From an uncultured Verrucomicrobiae bacterium (GTDB lineage Bacteria; Verrucomicrobiota; Verrucomicrobiia; Verrucomicrobiales; DEV007): a stretch of 7,040 nucleotides of DNA. Numbering within the stretch: position 1 is the first letter of the stretch; every line of letters starts with the position of its first letter. Below the pieces are notes generated by a model that saw only the letters and a program-made list of their open reading frames with translations, was not told the origin of the DNA and ran no database searches. Both the position numbers and the translations under genes were made by a program. The DNA lies in the NCBI GenBank assembly GCA_937898895.1, contig CALDKL010000872.1, forward strand, positions 1-7,040, written 5' to 3'. Shown here piece by piece: positions 1 through 5,795 of this stretch.

Positions 1-421
1 CGCGCGTCGCGCCTACAATATCGACTCGCTCGTGGTCTCGCAAGGGCGGGATCCCCGCTTCTCGCGCCTCACCCTCGGAATCAGCGGAGATCCGGCCGGA
101 TTGTCCCAGATCATCCTGCAGTGCGACAAGCTCATCGATGTGATTCATTGCCACGAACACACGCCGGACGACGCAGTGGTCCGAGAGCTGGTTCTGATCA
201 AAGTCCGCGTCGAAAATGCGGAGCGCCGCACCGAAATTCTCCAGATCGTGGAGCACTTCGGCGGGAAGACGGTCGATTACTCCGAGTCCTCCATGATTCT
301 TCGCATCGAGGGCGCGAGCGACAAGGTTGATGCGTCCATTCGCCTGCTCAACAACTACGAGATCATCGAGACCGTCCGCACCGGGAAGGTCGTGATGGCC
401 CGCGGAGAGACGACCACCTGA
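1..421 (+). CDS. ilvN: Acetolactate synthase small (regulatory) subunit, 5'-truncated by window edge
   Basis: This is the regulatory subunit of acetohydroxyacid synthase, the first shared enzyme of valine, leucine and isoleucine synthesis. It binds the catalytic subunit (IlvB/IlvI type), stimulates it and confers valine feedback inhibition in the cytoplasm. The open frame enters from the left edge and gives 139 readable residues; family members have about 160-180, so roughly 20-30 N-terminal residues lie outside. The fragment begins inside the N-terminal ACT domain, with the family motif A-Y-N-I-D-S-L. The S-R-L-T segment and a K-L-I-D-V-I strand follow. The C-terminal small-subunit domain (R-E-L-V-L-I-K-V, then F-G-G-K-T-V-D, ending T-G-K-V-V-M-A-R-G) is complete to the TGA stop. 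The Asn of the Y-N-I motif corresponds to a residue in the valine-binding ACT interface of E. coli IlvH. A terminator follows closely, so this is probably the last gene of its operon; ilvC does not follow. Some genomes call this gene ilvH. Confidence 0.93.
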   Translation, partial: ARRAYNIDSLVVSQGRDPRFSRLTLGISGDPAGLSQIILQCDKLIDVIHCHEHTPDDAVVRELVLIKVRVENAERRTEILQIVEHFGGKTVDYSESSMILRIEGASDKVDASIRLLNNYEIIETVRTGKVVMARGETTT

Positions 422-465
422 GGATGCTCCCCTGCGGTAGCGGGCGGCGTGCGATCCGGAATCCG

Positions 466-494
466 AAAAGCCCCGGCTCCCCGGGGCTTTTTTT
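466..494 (+). terminator. Rho-independent terminator after ilvN
   Basis: The 11-bp arm AAAAGCCCCGG (466-476) is exactly complementary to CCGGGGCTTTT (481-491), with a 4-nt loop CTCC, and the T run continues to 494 (seven T in all). The strong GC core plus U-tract is a textbook intrinsic terminator, 45 nt after the ilvN stop. It separates the ilv transcript from the mutarotase/symporter unit. The arrangement favours termination on the + strand only. Confidence 0.92.
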
Positions 495-504
495 GTCTCT
501 GCCG

Positions 505-534
505 TTGACGGAGGGAGTCAGCCTGCTGTTCAAT
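505..534 (+). promoter_or_regulatory. Possible sigma-70-type promoter for the mutarotase/symporter unit
   Basis: Just after the terminator, TTGACG (505-510) matches five of six bases of the -35 consensus. TTCAAT (529-534) matches four of six of the -10 after an 18-bp spacer. A transcript would start near 541, only a few bases before the ATG at 546, giving an almost leaderless mRNA. That fits the absence of any Shine-Dalgarno sequence before the ATG. The -10 is poor, so this is a candidate only, but a promoter is expected here because the previous transcript is terminated. Confidence 0.35.
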
Positions 535-545
535 GCCGACAAGTC

Positions 546-1691
546 ATGAGAATTTCTGGCCTCGCCGTTTCCCTGATCCTGATCCTGATGAGTCTCCATT
601 TCCCCCCACCGTCCCGAGCCGGTATCACCGAAACACGCTACGGCAGGTTGCCCGATGGGCGCGATGTCAGGATCTGGACCCTGACGAATGCATCAGGACT
701 TGAGGCAAAGGTCACCGAGTACGGAGCCATTCTCGTTTCGATGAAGACGCCGGACAAGCACGGCGTCTTCGCTGACATCACCCTCGGATACGACACCCTC
801 GAAGGATGGGTCGGAAACAGTGCCTATTTCGGAGCAACGGTGGGGCGTTTTGGTAACCGGATCGCCCACGGAAAGTTCACCCTCGATGGAAAGGAGTACG
901 TTCTCGCAACAAACAATGATCCCGGCGGGCTCCCCTGCTCGCTTCACGGAGGCAAAGAGGGCTTCAGCAGGAAATTGTGGAAGGGAGAAGGCTTCTCCGG
1001 AAGGGGGGGGAGCGGGGTGAAGCTCTCCTATACCAGTCCGGACGGTGAAGAAGGGTATCCGGGAGAGCTCGCTGTGGTGGTCACCTATACCCTCACCGAC
1101 GGGAATGAACTCATCTGGGAGGCAAACGCTGTCTCCAGGGCACCGACCGTGCTCAACATCGTCCACCATTCCTATTGGAATCTCGGTGGCGATCCTGCCA
1201 AAACCATCAACGATCACGAACTCACTCTATACGCCGACCAGTATCTCCCGACCAACGCCGGTCTCATTCCCACAGGTGATCCTGCGCCCGTCGAAGGGAC
1301 TCCGCTCGATTTCCGAGAGCCGACGGTGATCGGAAAGCGCATTGGGGAAGACCATGAGGCGCTCCGCCTCGCGGGAGGTTTCGACCACGCCTGGGTTCTC
1401 AATGGCGCGAAGGATGGCGAACTCATCCGTGCGGCCCGGGTCCGCGATGCCGAATCCGGCCGAGTCATGACGCTCTCGACGAATCAGCCTGCCGTGCAGT
1501 TCTATGGGGGCAATTTTCTCGACGGCAGCACTGCGGGCAAAGGATCTGTGAAATACCTGCATCGCACCGGCCTCTGCCTCGAAACCGAGAACTATCCCAA
1601 CGCGCCGAACAATCCTCGAGCACCATCCTCGGTCTTGCGGCCCGGGGAAACCTACGAACACAAAATGGTGCACACCTTCTCGGTCGAGTGA
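546..1691 (+). CDS. galM: Secreted aldose 1-epimerase (galactose mutarotase)
   Basis: This enzyme interconverts the alpha and beta anomers of hexoses such as glucose and galactose. The 381-residue protein opens with a signal peptide: Arg2, a hydrophobic core at about residues 4-17, and a likely cut after S-R-A at residue 25, so it should act in the periplasm. The rest matches the GalM beta-sandwich family along its length: N-R-I-A (104-107), L-H-G-G with catalytic His134, S-P-D-G-E-E-G-Y-P-G (164-173), and H-H-S-Y-W-N-L with the second catalytic His at 208. Further on are I-P-T-G...G-T-P-L-D-F-R (241-257), G-F-D-H (278-281), Q-F-Y-G-G-N-F-L (318-325), and L-C-L-E-T with catalytic Glu346. All three catalytic residues are present. 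The start is fixed by the signal peptide, since no ribosome binding site precedes the ATG. The stop abuts or overlaps the symporter gene, indicating one operon. A run of eight G (1003-1010) lies within the frame, which remains open. The substrate cannot be told from sequence; other aldoses are possible. Confidence 0.93.
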   Translation: MRISGLAVSLILILMSLHFPPPSRAGITETRYGRLPDGRDVRIWTLTNASGLEAKVTEYGAILVSMKTPDKHGVFADITLGYDTLEGWVGNSAYFGATVGRFGNRIAHGKFTLDGKEYVLATNNDPGGLPCSLHGGKEGFSRKLWKGEGFSGRGGSGVKLSYTSPDGEEGYPGELAVVVTYTLTDGNELIWEANAVSRAPTVLNIVHHSYWNLGGDPAKTINDHELTLYADQYLPTNAGLIPTGDPAPVEGTPLDFREPTVIGKRIGEDHEALRLAGGFDHAWVLNGAKDGELIRAARVRDAESGRVMTLSTNQPAVQFYGGNFLDGSTAGKGSVKYLHRTGLCLETENYPNAPNNPRAPSSVLRPGETYEHKMVHTFSVE

Positions 1692-3319
1692 CCTTGGTCT
1701 TTCCCCGCAAATTTATGACGCTCTTCCTCTTCCTCTTCTTCACCGCGCTGGTCGGAGTGCTCACCTGGAGACTCACCCGCAAGGATGATCATGGGACCTC
1801 GACGGGATACTTCCTCGCCGGGCGCACCCTGACGGGCGGCTATATCGCGGGATCCCTTCTCCTGACAAACCTCTCCACCGAGCAGCTCGTCGGGCTCAAC
1901 GGTGCGGCCTTCACCGACGGAGTCTGCGTGATGGCCTGGGAGGTCATTGCCGGAGTCGCGCTCGTGATCATGGCACTCTACTTTCTGCCGAAGTACCTGC
2001 GCAGCGGCATCGCGACCATCCCGGACTTCCTCGAACGGCGTTTTGATGCCACAACCCGGACGATCACGACGGTGATCTTCATCCTCGCCTATGCCGTGAT
2101 CCTCCTGCCCATCATCCTCTACAGCGGGGCGATCGGACTCACCGGCATCCTCAACGTGAAGGAAATCACCGGCATCGAGAACGATACCACCCTGCTCTGG
2201 GTGGCGATCTGGTTTATCGGTATCGTGGGATCGATCTATGCGATTTTTGGCGGGCTTCGCAGCGTCGCCGTTTCGGACACGCTCAATGGGTTCGGACTGC
2301 TCGTCGGATCGGTCATGATCACGTTTTTCGCCCTGAATGCGGTCGGCGATGGCGGGCCTCTCGATTCGCTCGCGACGATCCGGGAGGCGCATCCGGAGAA
2401 GTTCAACTCGCTCGGGAGCAAAGACTCTTCGGTTCCCCTCTCGACCCTCTTCACCGGCGTTCTCCTTCTCAATCTCTTCTACTGGACGACCAACCAGCAG
2501 ATCATCCAGCGCACTTTCGCGGCAACCAATCTCGCCGAGGGGCAGCGTGGGGTGCTCATCGCGGGAATGTTCAAGGTGCTCGCCCCGCTCGTGTTGGTGC
2601 TGCCGGGGATCGTCGCGTTCCACCTCTATGGATCGCGGGAGGGATTCAAGCCCGACCATGCCTACGGCACGCTGGTCCGGGACGTCCTTCCCCAATGGCT
2701 TACCGGGTTTTTCGCAGCCGTCATGGTCGGAGCGATTCTCAGTTCCTTCAATTCCGTGCTCAATTCGACGGCGACGCTGTTTTCCCTCGGGGTATACAAG
2801 CACCTTTTCAAACACGACGCTGTTGACGATGCGAAGGTGATCCGCAACGGCAAACTCGTCGGCACGATCATCGCGGTCCTGTCGATGTGCGCGGCCCCGC
2901 TCCTCGCGGGGCAGGAGAGTCTGTTCGGATATCTGCAAAAAATGAATGCCCTGTATTTCATCCCGATCTTTTCGGTGGTGTTGTCGGGCTTTCTCTTCAA
3001 GCGAGCCGGTGCCTCGGCCGCCAACGTTTCCCTCATCGCGGGATGTGCCATCCTGATTCTCGGATATTTTGTGAAACCCTTTTCCGATTGGGCGGGGAAG
3101 GTGCACGAATTCCATTTCATCGGAATCGTCTTTCTTGCCCTGATGGCCTACCAGTTCGCGATGAGCCGACTCCGGCCCCTCCCACACGACTGGGAACACC
3201 ACTACAGCGGCGATGTCGATCTGACTCCGTGGAGATGGACGAAGCCGATCGGAATCGGTTTGGTGATCTTTGTCGTGGTGCTCTATCTGTCGATGGCGGA
3301 CTTTTCGGTGTTGTCGTGA
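1688..3319 (+). CDS. Sodium/solute symporter, SSS (SGLT) family
   Basis: This is an inner-membrane Na+-coupled transporter, probably importing a sugar given its mutarotase partner. From GTG 1688 it has 543 residues with about 13-14 hydrophobic helices, the family norm. Family motifs are G-Y-F-L-A-G-R (40-46), an N-L-S-T-E-Q stretch in the second helix (61-66), G-G-L-R-S-V-A-V-S-D (188-197), and Y-W-T-T-N-Q-Q-I-I-Q-R-T (265-276), which resembles the vSGLT segment Y-W-x-x-N-Q-x-I-I-Q-R. In S-S-F-N-S-V-L-N-S-T-A-T (352-363), the Ser pair aligns with the Na2-site serines of vSGLT. The C-terminal tail ends in a last helix (about 518-537). Start choice is uncertain: GTG 1688 overlaps the mutarotase stop as GTGA, which would suit translational coupling. 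ATG 1715 gives 534 residues beginning M-T-L-F-L directly in the first helix and may be the real start. Neither has a clear ribosome binding site. The substrate is inferred from context only. Confidence 0.92.
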   Translation: MTLVFPRKFMTLFLFLFFTALVGVLTWRLTRKDDHGTSTGYFLAGRTLTGGYIAGSLLLTNLSTEQLVGLNGAAFTDGVCVMAWEVIAGVALVIMALYFLPKYLRSGIATIPDFLERRFDATTRTITTVIFILAYAVILLPIILYSGAIGLTGILNVKEITGIENDTTLLWVAIWFIGIVGSIYAIFGGLRSVAVSDTLNGFGLLVGSVMITFFALNAVGDGGPLDSLATIREAHPEKFNSLGSKDSSVPLSTLFTGVLLLNLFYWTTNQQIIQRTFAATNLAEGQRGVLIAGMFKVLAPLVLVLPGIVAFHLYGSREGFKPDHAYGTLVRDVLPQWLTGFFAAVMVGAILSSFNSVLNSTATLFSLGVYKHLFKHDAVDDAKVIRNGKLVGTIIAVLSMCAAPLLAGQESLFGYLQKMNALYFIPIFSVVLSGFLFKRAGASAANVSLIAGCAILILGYFVKPFSDWAGKVHEFHFIGIVFLALMAYQFAMSRLRPLPHDWEHHYSGDVDLTPWRWTKPIGIGLVIFVVVLYLSMADFSVLS

Positions 3320-3369
3320 CAGGCCCGGAACGACCCAGGATACGCGGATGGTGCAGACGCTCCTCTCTC

Positions 3370-4950
3370 ATGGATCCCGAGCAGATCGCATTGCTACGTG
3401 ACCCGGCCCTCTATCCGGAGCATCCGGAAGTGGTTGAGATTCTGCAGACGCACTTGTCTGTCGTCGTTCTCGGCGGTGCGAGCGCATACAAGTTCAAGAA
3501 ATCGATCCGGCTGCCCTTCGCCGATTTTTCCGAACCGGAGCGGCGTCGGTGGTTTTGTGAGGAAGAGGTGCGGCTGAATCGCCGACTCTGCCCGGAGATC
3601 TACGAGGGAGTGGTGGGGGTGCGGCGCGATCCGACGGGGAGACTTCGATTCGGGGGAGAGGGGGAACTCGTCGATTGGGCTGTGAAAATGCGGCGCATGC
3701 CGGGAGAGCGGATGATGGATATCCGGCTCGCGGAGGGGAGCGTCACCGAGTCGGAGATCGCCGCAGTAGCCCGCCGCGTTCTAGAGTTCCATCGTAGGGC
3801 GGACCGGGGACGCGAGGTGGCGGCGGCGGGTGATCCGGTGAAGCTGCGCTCCTTTGCTCTCGCCAATTTCTCCGAAACACGCGGCCGATTTTCCGAGAAC
3901 CTTCATCGCGCTCTCGAGGACACGACGCGGAGTGAGTTTGACCGTCTCCTGCCACTCCTGCAAGAGCGCGCCGCAGCGGGATGTCTGGTCGACGGTCACG
4001 GCGACCTGCACGCACGCAACATCTGCCTGCTCGATCCTCCGGCGATCTACGATTGTATCGAGTTCAACCCTTCCCTCCGGTGTGGGGATACGGCATTGGA
4101 ACATGCCTTCCTCGTCATGGATCTGCGTTTTCGAGGCCACCCGGATCTGGCCGGGGCGTATCTCCGGATCGTCCTGGCGGAAAGCGGAGATTCTACGATG
4201 GCTTCGGTGGTTCCCCTGTTTGCCTGCTACCGGGCGATGGTGCGGGCGAAAATTTCCTCCATCACGGCGGGAGAAGGGGAATTCAGCCCGGCGGAGCGAC
4301 TCGCGGCGGCGGAAGAGGCGCATCGATACCTGCGGCTTGCGGCGGCATTTGCCATCGAGGGCAAGACTCCTCGCTGGCTGCTCTGTTGCGGATTGCCAGC
4401 ATCCGGGAAGTCGGTGGTGGCGGCGGCGCTTGCAGAGTCCTCCGGCGCGGCGTGGTCGGTGCTGTCGAGCGACCGGGTGCGCAAGGATCTGGCCGGAGTG
4501 TCTCCGCTGGAACGACTTGCACCAGAGTTCTATTCGGCGGCGTCTTCAGAGAAAACCTACCGGGAACTACTGGCTCGGGCCGTGGCAGCGACCACTCCGG
4601 GGGCTGTCGTTGTCATCGATGGGAATTTTCGAACTCGCGAGCAGCGGGCTCGCTTTCGGGAAGCCGCGCGTTCCCACGGTGTTTGTTTTGATCTGCTGTT
4701 TCTCGATCCGGGCGAAACGATCGCGCTCGAACGACTGCGTCTCCGGGCCGATGCGGGCCAATCCGAAAGTGATGCCGGGCCGGATGTCTACCAAACGCTC
4801 AAACAGGAATTCGAACTTCCGGAATCGGACGAGGCCGATCACTTCCTTCATTTGTCCGGTGTTGGCGGGGTGGGGGAGATCGTGGATGCAGTCTTCGCGC
4901 AATGGCTGAATGCGATCCGAGCGAGTGATTCCAGACCAATCGGGAGTTGA
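3370..4950 (+). CDS. Two-domain protein: aminoglycoside-phosphotransferase-like kinase fused to P-loop (zeta-toxin-like) kinase
   Basis: This 526-residue protein joins two ATP-binding domains, a known bacterial architecture (COG2187 plus COG0645 type) of unproven physiological role. The N-terminal half has the family opening Y-K-F-K-K (40-44) and C-E-E-E-V-R-L-N-R-R-L (63-73). It also carries a kinase catalytic loop H-G-D-L-H-A-R-N (210-217) and a metal-binding-type segment Y-D-C-I-E-F-N (227-233), so phosphotransfer chemistry looks intact. The C-terminal half has a Walker A motif G-L-P-A-S-G-K-S (341-348), S-S-D-R-V-R-K-D-L-A-G (366-376), a Walker B-like V-V-I-D-G (414-418), and the family's late S-D-A-G-P-D-V-Y (467-474). 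The frame stays open upstream into the symporter gene, but homology begins at this ATG, 50 nt after the symporter stop. No Shine-Dalgarno is visible. It is probably cytoplasmic, since there is no signal or membrane segment. The substrate is unknown; aminoglycoside resistance should not be assumed from the fold name. Confidence 0.88.
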   Translation: MDPEQIALLRDPALYPEHPEVVEILQTHLSVVVLGGASAYKFKKSIRLPFADFSEPERRRWFCEEEVRLNRRLCPEIYEGVVGVRRDPTGRLRFGGEGELVDWAVKMRRMPGERMMDIRLAEGSVTESEIAAVARRVLEFHRRADRGREVAAAGDPVKLRSFALANFSETRGRFSENLHRALEDTTRSEFDRLLPLLQERAAAGCLVDGHGDLHARNICLLDPPAIYDCIEFNPSLRCGDTALEHAFLVMDLRFRGHPDLAGAYLRIVLAESGDSTMASVVPLFACYRAMVRAKISSITAGEGEFSPAERLAAAEEAHRYLRLAAAFAIEGKTPRWLLCCGLPASGKSVVAAALAESSGAAWSVLSSDRVRKDLAGVSPLERLAPEFYSAASSEKTYRELLARAVAATTPGAVVVIDGNFRTREQRARFREAARSHGVCFDLLFLDPGETIALERLRLRADAGQSESDAGPDVYQTLKQEFELPESDEADHFLHLSGVGGVGEIVDAVFAQWLNAIRASDSRPIGS

Positions 4951-4958
4951 TCAATCCC
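4942..4958. repeat. Short imperfect inverted repeat at the kinase gene stop
   Basis: GGGAGTTGATCAATCCC contains the perfect 8-bp palindrome TTGATCAA (4947-4954). It is extended on both sides by GGGA and TCCC with one unpaired G. It overlaps the TGA of the kinase-fusion gene and lies 8 nt before the first possible sigma-factor start. It could be a weak operator or chance; no T-run follows, so it is not an intrinsic terminator. Confidence 0.3.
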
Positions 4959-4965
4959 GTTCGAC

Positions 4966-5691
4966 ATGGTTGGATTACGGCATATGAACGGATCCACTTC
5001 GGAAGTGAAGCCGCTGAAGCATGCGGAAGACCGCGCTCTCGTTGATCGGGCCCTGGACGGCGACGCTGCCGCCGTGCGCGAATTCCAGGACACCTATCGC
5101 CCGATGCTCGAGCGTGTCCTCATGTCTCGGGGAGTTGATCGGGTTCAGGCCGAGGACCTCGTTGCGGATATCGTGGCCGAGTGCTTCGGGGCTGGCAAGA
5201 GCGGGCAGACGCGACCCCTTCTCGAAAAATTCGAAGGTCGGTCTTCGCTTTCCACCTGGATGATACGGACGACCTGGAATCGGTGGCTCGACCTGAAGCG
5301 CCGCGACAAGTTCCGCGGGGAGTTGCCCGTCTATGCTGACGATGAGGAACGTTCGGGCGACCCCTTTGATCGGGTGGCGGGAGACGATCCCGACGGCAAT
5401 GTGCTCGATGCCGATCTCTCCGAATTGATGGGGTGCGCCATCCGCGAGGCCTTCGATTCGCTCGGCCCCGAGGTGCTCCTGATGCTGAAGCTCTCCTACC
5501 TCCATGGAATCAGCCAGGCGGCCATTGCGCGCATGTGGCAATGCGACCAAACCCGGGTCAGCCGTACCCTCACCTATGCGCGAAAGCAGGTCGCAGTGGA
5601 AACGATGAAGCGAATCCGGGAATCCGATGCGAGTATCGAGTTGGAGTGGGAGGATTTTCAAAAACTCTGCGCCGCCGGGCTCGATTTGTAA
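4966..5691 (+). CDS. ECF-like sigma-70 family RNA polymerase sigma factor
   Basis: This alternative sigma factor would direct RNA polymerase to a specific promoter set. The protein is 241 residues from ATG 4966, or 235 from ATG 4984. The latter has a weak GGA nine bases upstream and is equally plausible. Sigma region 2 spans about 37-115: E-F-Q-D-T-Y-R-P-M (39-47), A-E-D-L-V-A-D-I-V (62-70), then F-E-G-R-S-S-L-S-T-W (89-98) and the basic segment D-L-K-R-R-D-K (109-115), which covers -10 recognition. An acidic linker (about 121-150) follows. Region 4 (about 154-212) carries a helix-turn-helix, G-I-S-Q-A-A-I-A-R-M-W to Q-T-R-V-S-R-T-L-T-Y-A-R (181-206). A tail of some 30 residues (about 213-241) extends beyond region 4. 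Typical ECF factors are nearer 170-200 residues, so this one is long. Regions 1.2 and 3 of primary sigmas are absent. No zinc-finger or membrane anti-sigma gene is seen beside it. Regulon and trigger are unknown. Confidence 0.88.
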   Translation: MVGLRHMNGSTSEVKPLKHAEDRALVDRALDGDAAAVREFQDTYRPMLERVLMSRGVDRVQAEDLVADIVAECFGAGKSGQTRPLLEKFEGRSSLSTWMIRTTWNRWLDLKRRDKFRGELPVYADDEERSGDPFDRVAGDDPDGNVLDADLSELMGCAIREAFDSLGPEVLLMLKLSYLHGISQAAIARMWQCDQTRVSRTLTYARKQVAVETMKRIRESDASIELEWEDFQKLCAAGLDL

Positions 5692-5707
5692 AAATCAGCT
5701 CCAATTT

Positions 5708-5719
5708 CTCAAATTTGAG
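5708..5719. promoter_or_regulatory. Perfect 12-bp palindrome overlapping a -35 element
   Basis: CTCAAATTTGAG reads identically on both strands, and its right half supplies most of the -35 hexamer TTGAGT (5715-5720). A dimeric regulator bound here would occlude or contact RNA polymerase at the -35. No homologous site is known to me; the role is inferred from position. Confidence 0.45.
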
Positions 5720-5743
5720 TCCTTTATCTGCGATTATTATAAA
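5715..5743 (+). promoter_or_regulatory. Sigma-70-type promoter for the SGNH-protein gene
   Basis: TTGAGT (5715-5720) matches four of six -35 bases and TATAAA (5738-5743) matches five of six -10 bases, with the optimal 17-bp spacer. Transcription would begin near 5750, leaving a leader of about 46 nt before ATG 5796. The surrounding stretch 5691-5760 has only 22 G or C in 70 bases, in sharp contrast to the GC-rich coding sequence on both sides, as expected of a promoter. It would uncouple the SGNH gene from the sigma-factor gene. Confidence 0.65.
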
Positions 5744-5762
5744 AATCGCAGATTTTGCGATT
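5726..5762. promoter_or_regulatory. Operator-like inverted repeat bracketing the -10, plus a third half-site
   Basis: ATCTGCGATT (5726-5735) and its exact complement AATCGCAGAT (5744-5753) flank an 8-bp centre holding the -10 hexamer TATAAA. The left arm sits in the promoter spacer and the right arm covers the presumed start of transcription. A third copy of the half-site core, TGCGATT (5756-5762), follows in direct orientation. Position and symmetry suggest a repressor operator. As RNA the repeat would also form a 10-bp hairpin followed by only four U, so it might instead or additionally be a weak terminator for the upstream sigma gene. An alternative 7-bp hairpin (5744-5750 with 5756-5762) competes with the first. 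Confidence 0.55.
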
Positions 5763-5795
5763 GCTCCTGCGCTGAATTTCATGTAGAAGCGCGAC

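Noticed and set aside
1652..3202. A 516-residue open frame on the minus strand opposite the symporter gene
   Set aside because: It is antisense to a clearly homologous membrane protein. Its composition is dominated by Glu, Asp, Arg and His, the expected mirror of hydrophobic codons in GC-rich DNA, and no domain is recognisable.
2887..3369. Upstream extension of the kinase-fusion frame into the symporter gene
   Set aside because: The added residues are the symporter gene read out of frame and show no family similarity; homology starts at the ATG at 3370.
3854..4909. A 351-residue + strand frame inside the kinase-fusion gene
   Set aside because: It is rich in Arg, Ser and Cys with no motifs, and the other frame contains both kinase motif sets in order.
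5781..5786. ATGTAG start-stop mini-frame nine bases before the SGNH start
   Set aside because: It has no ribosome binding site and no coding content; a six-base match is expected by chance.
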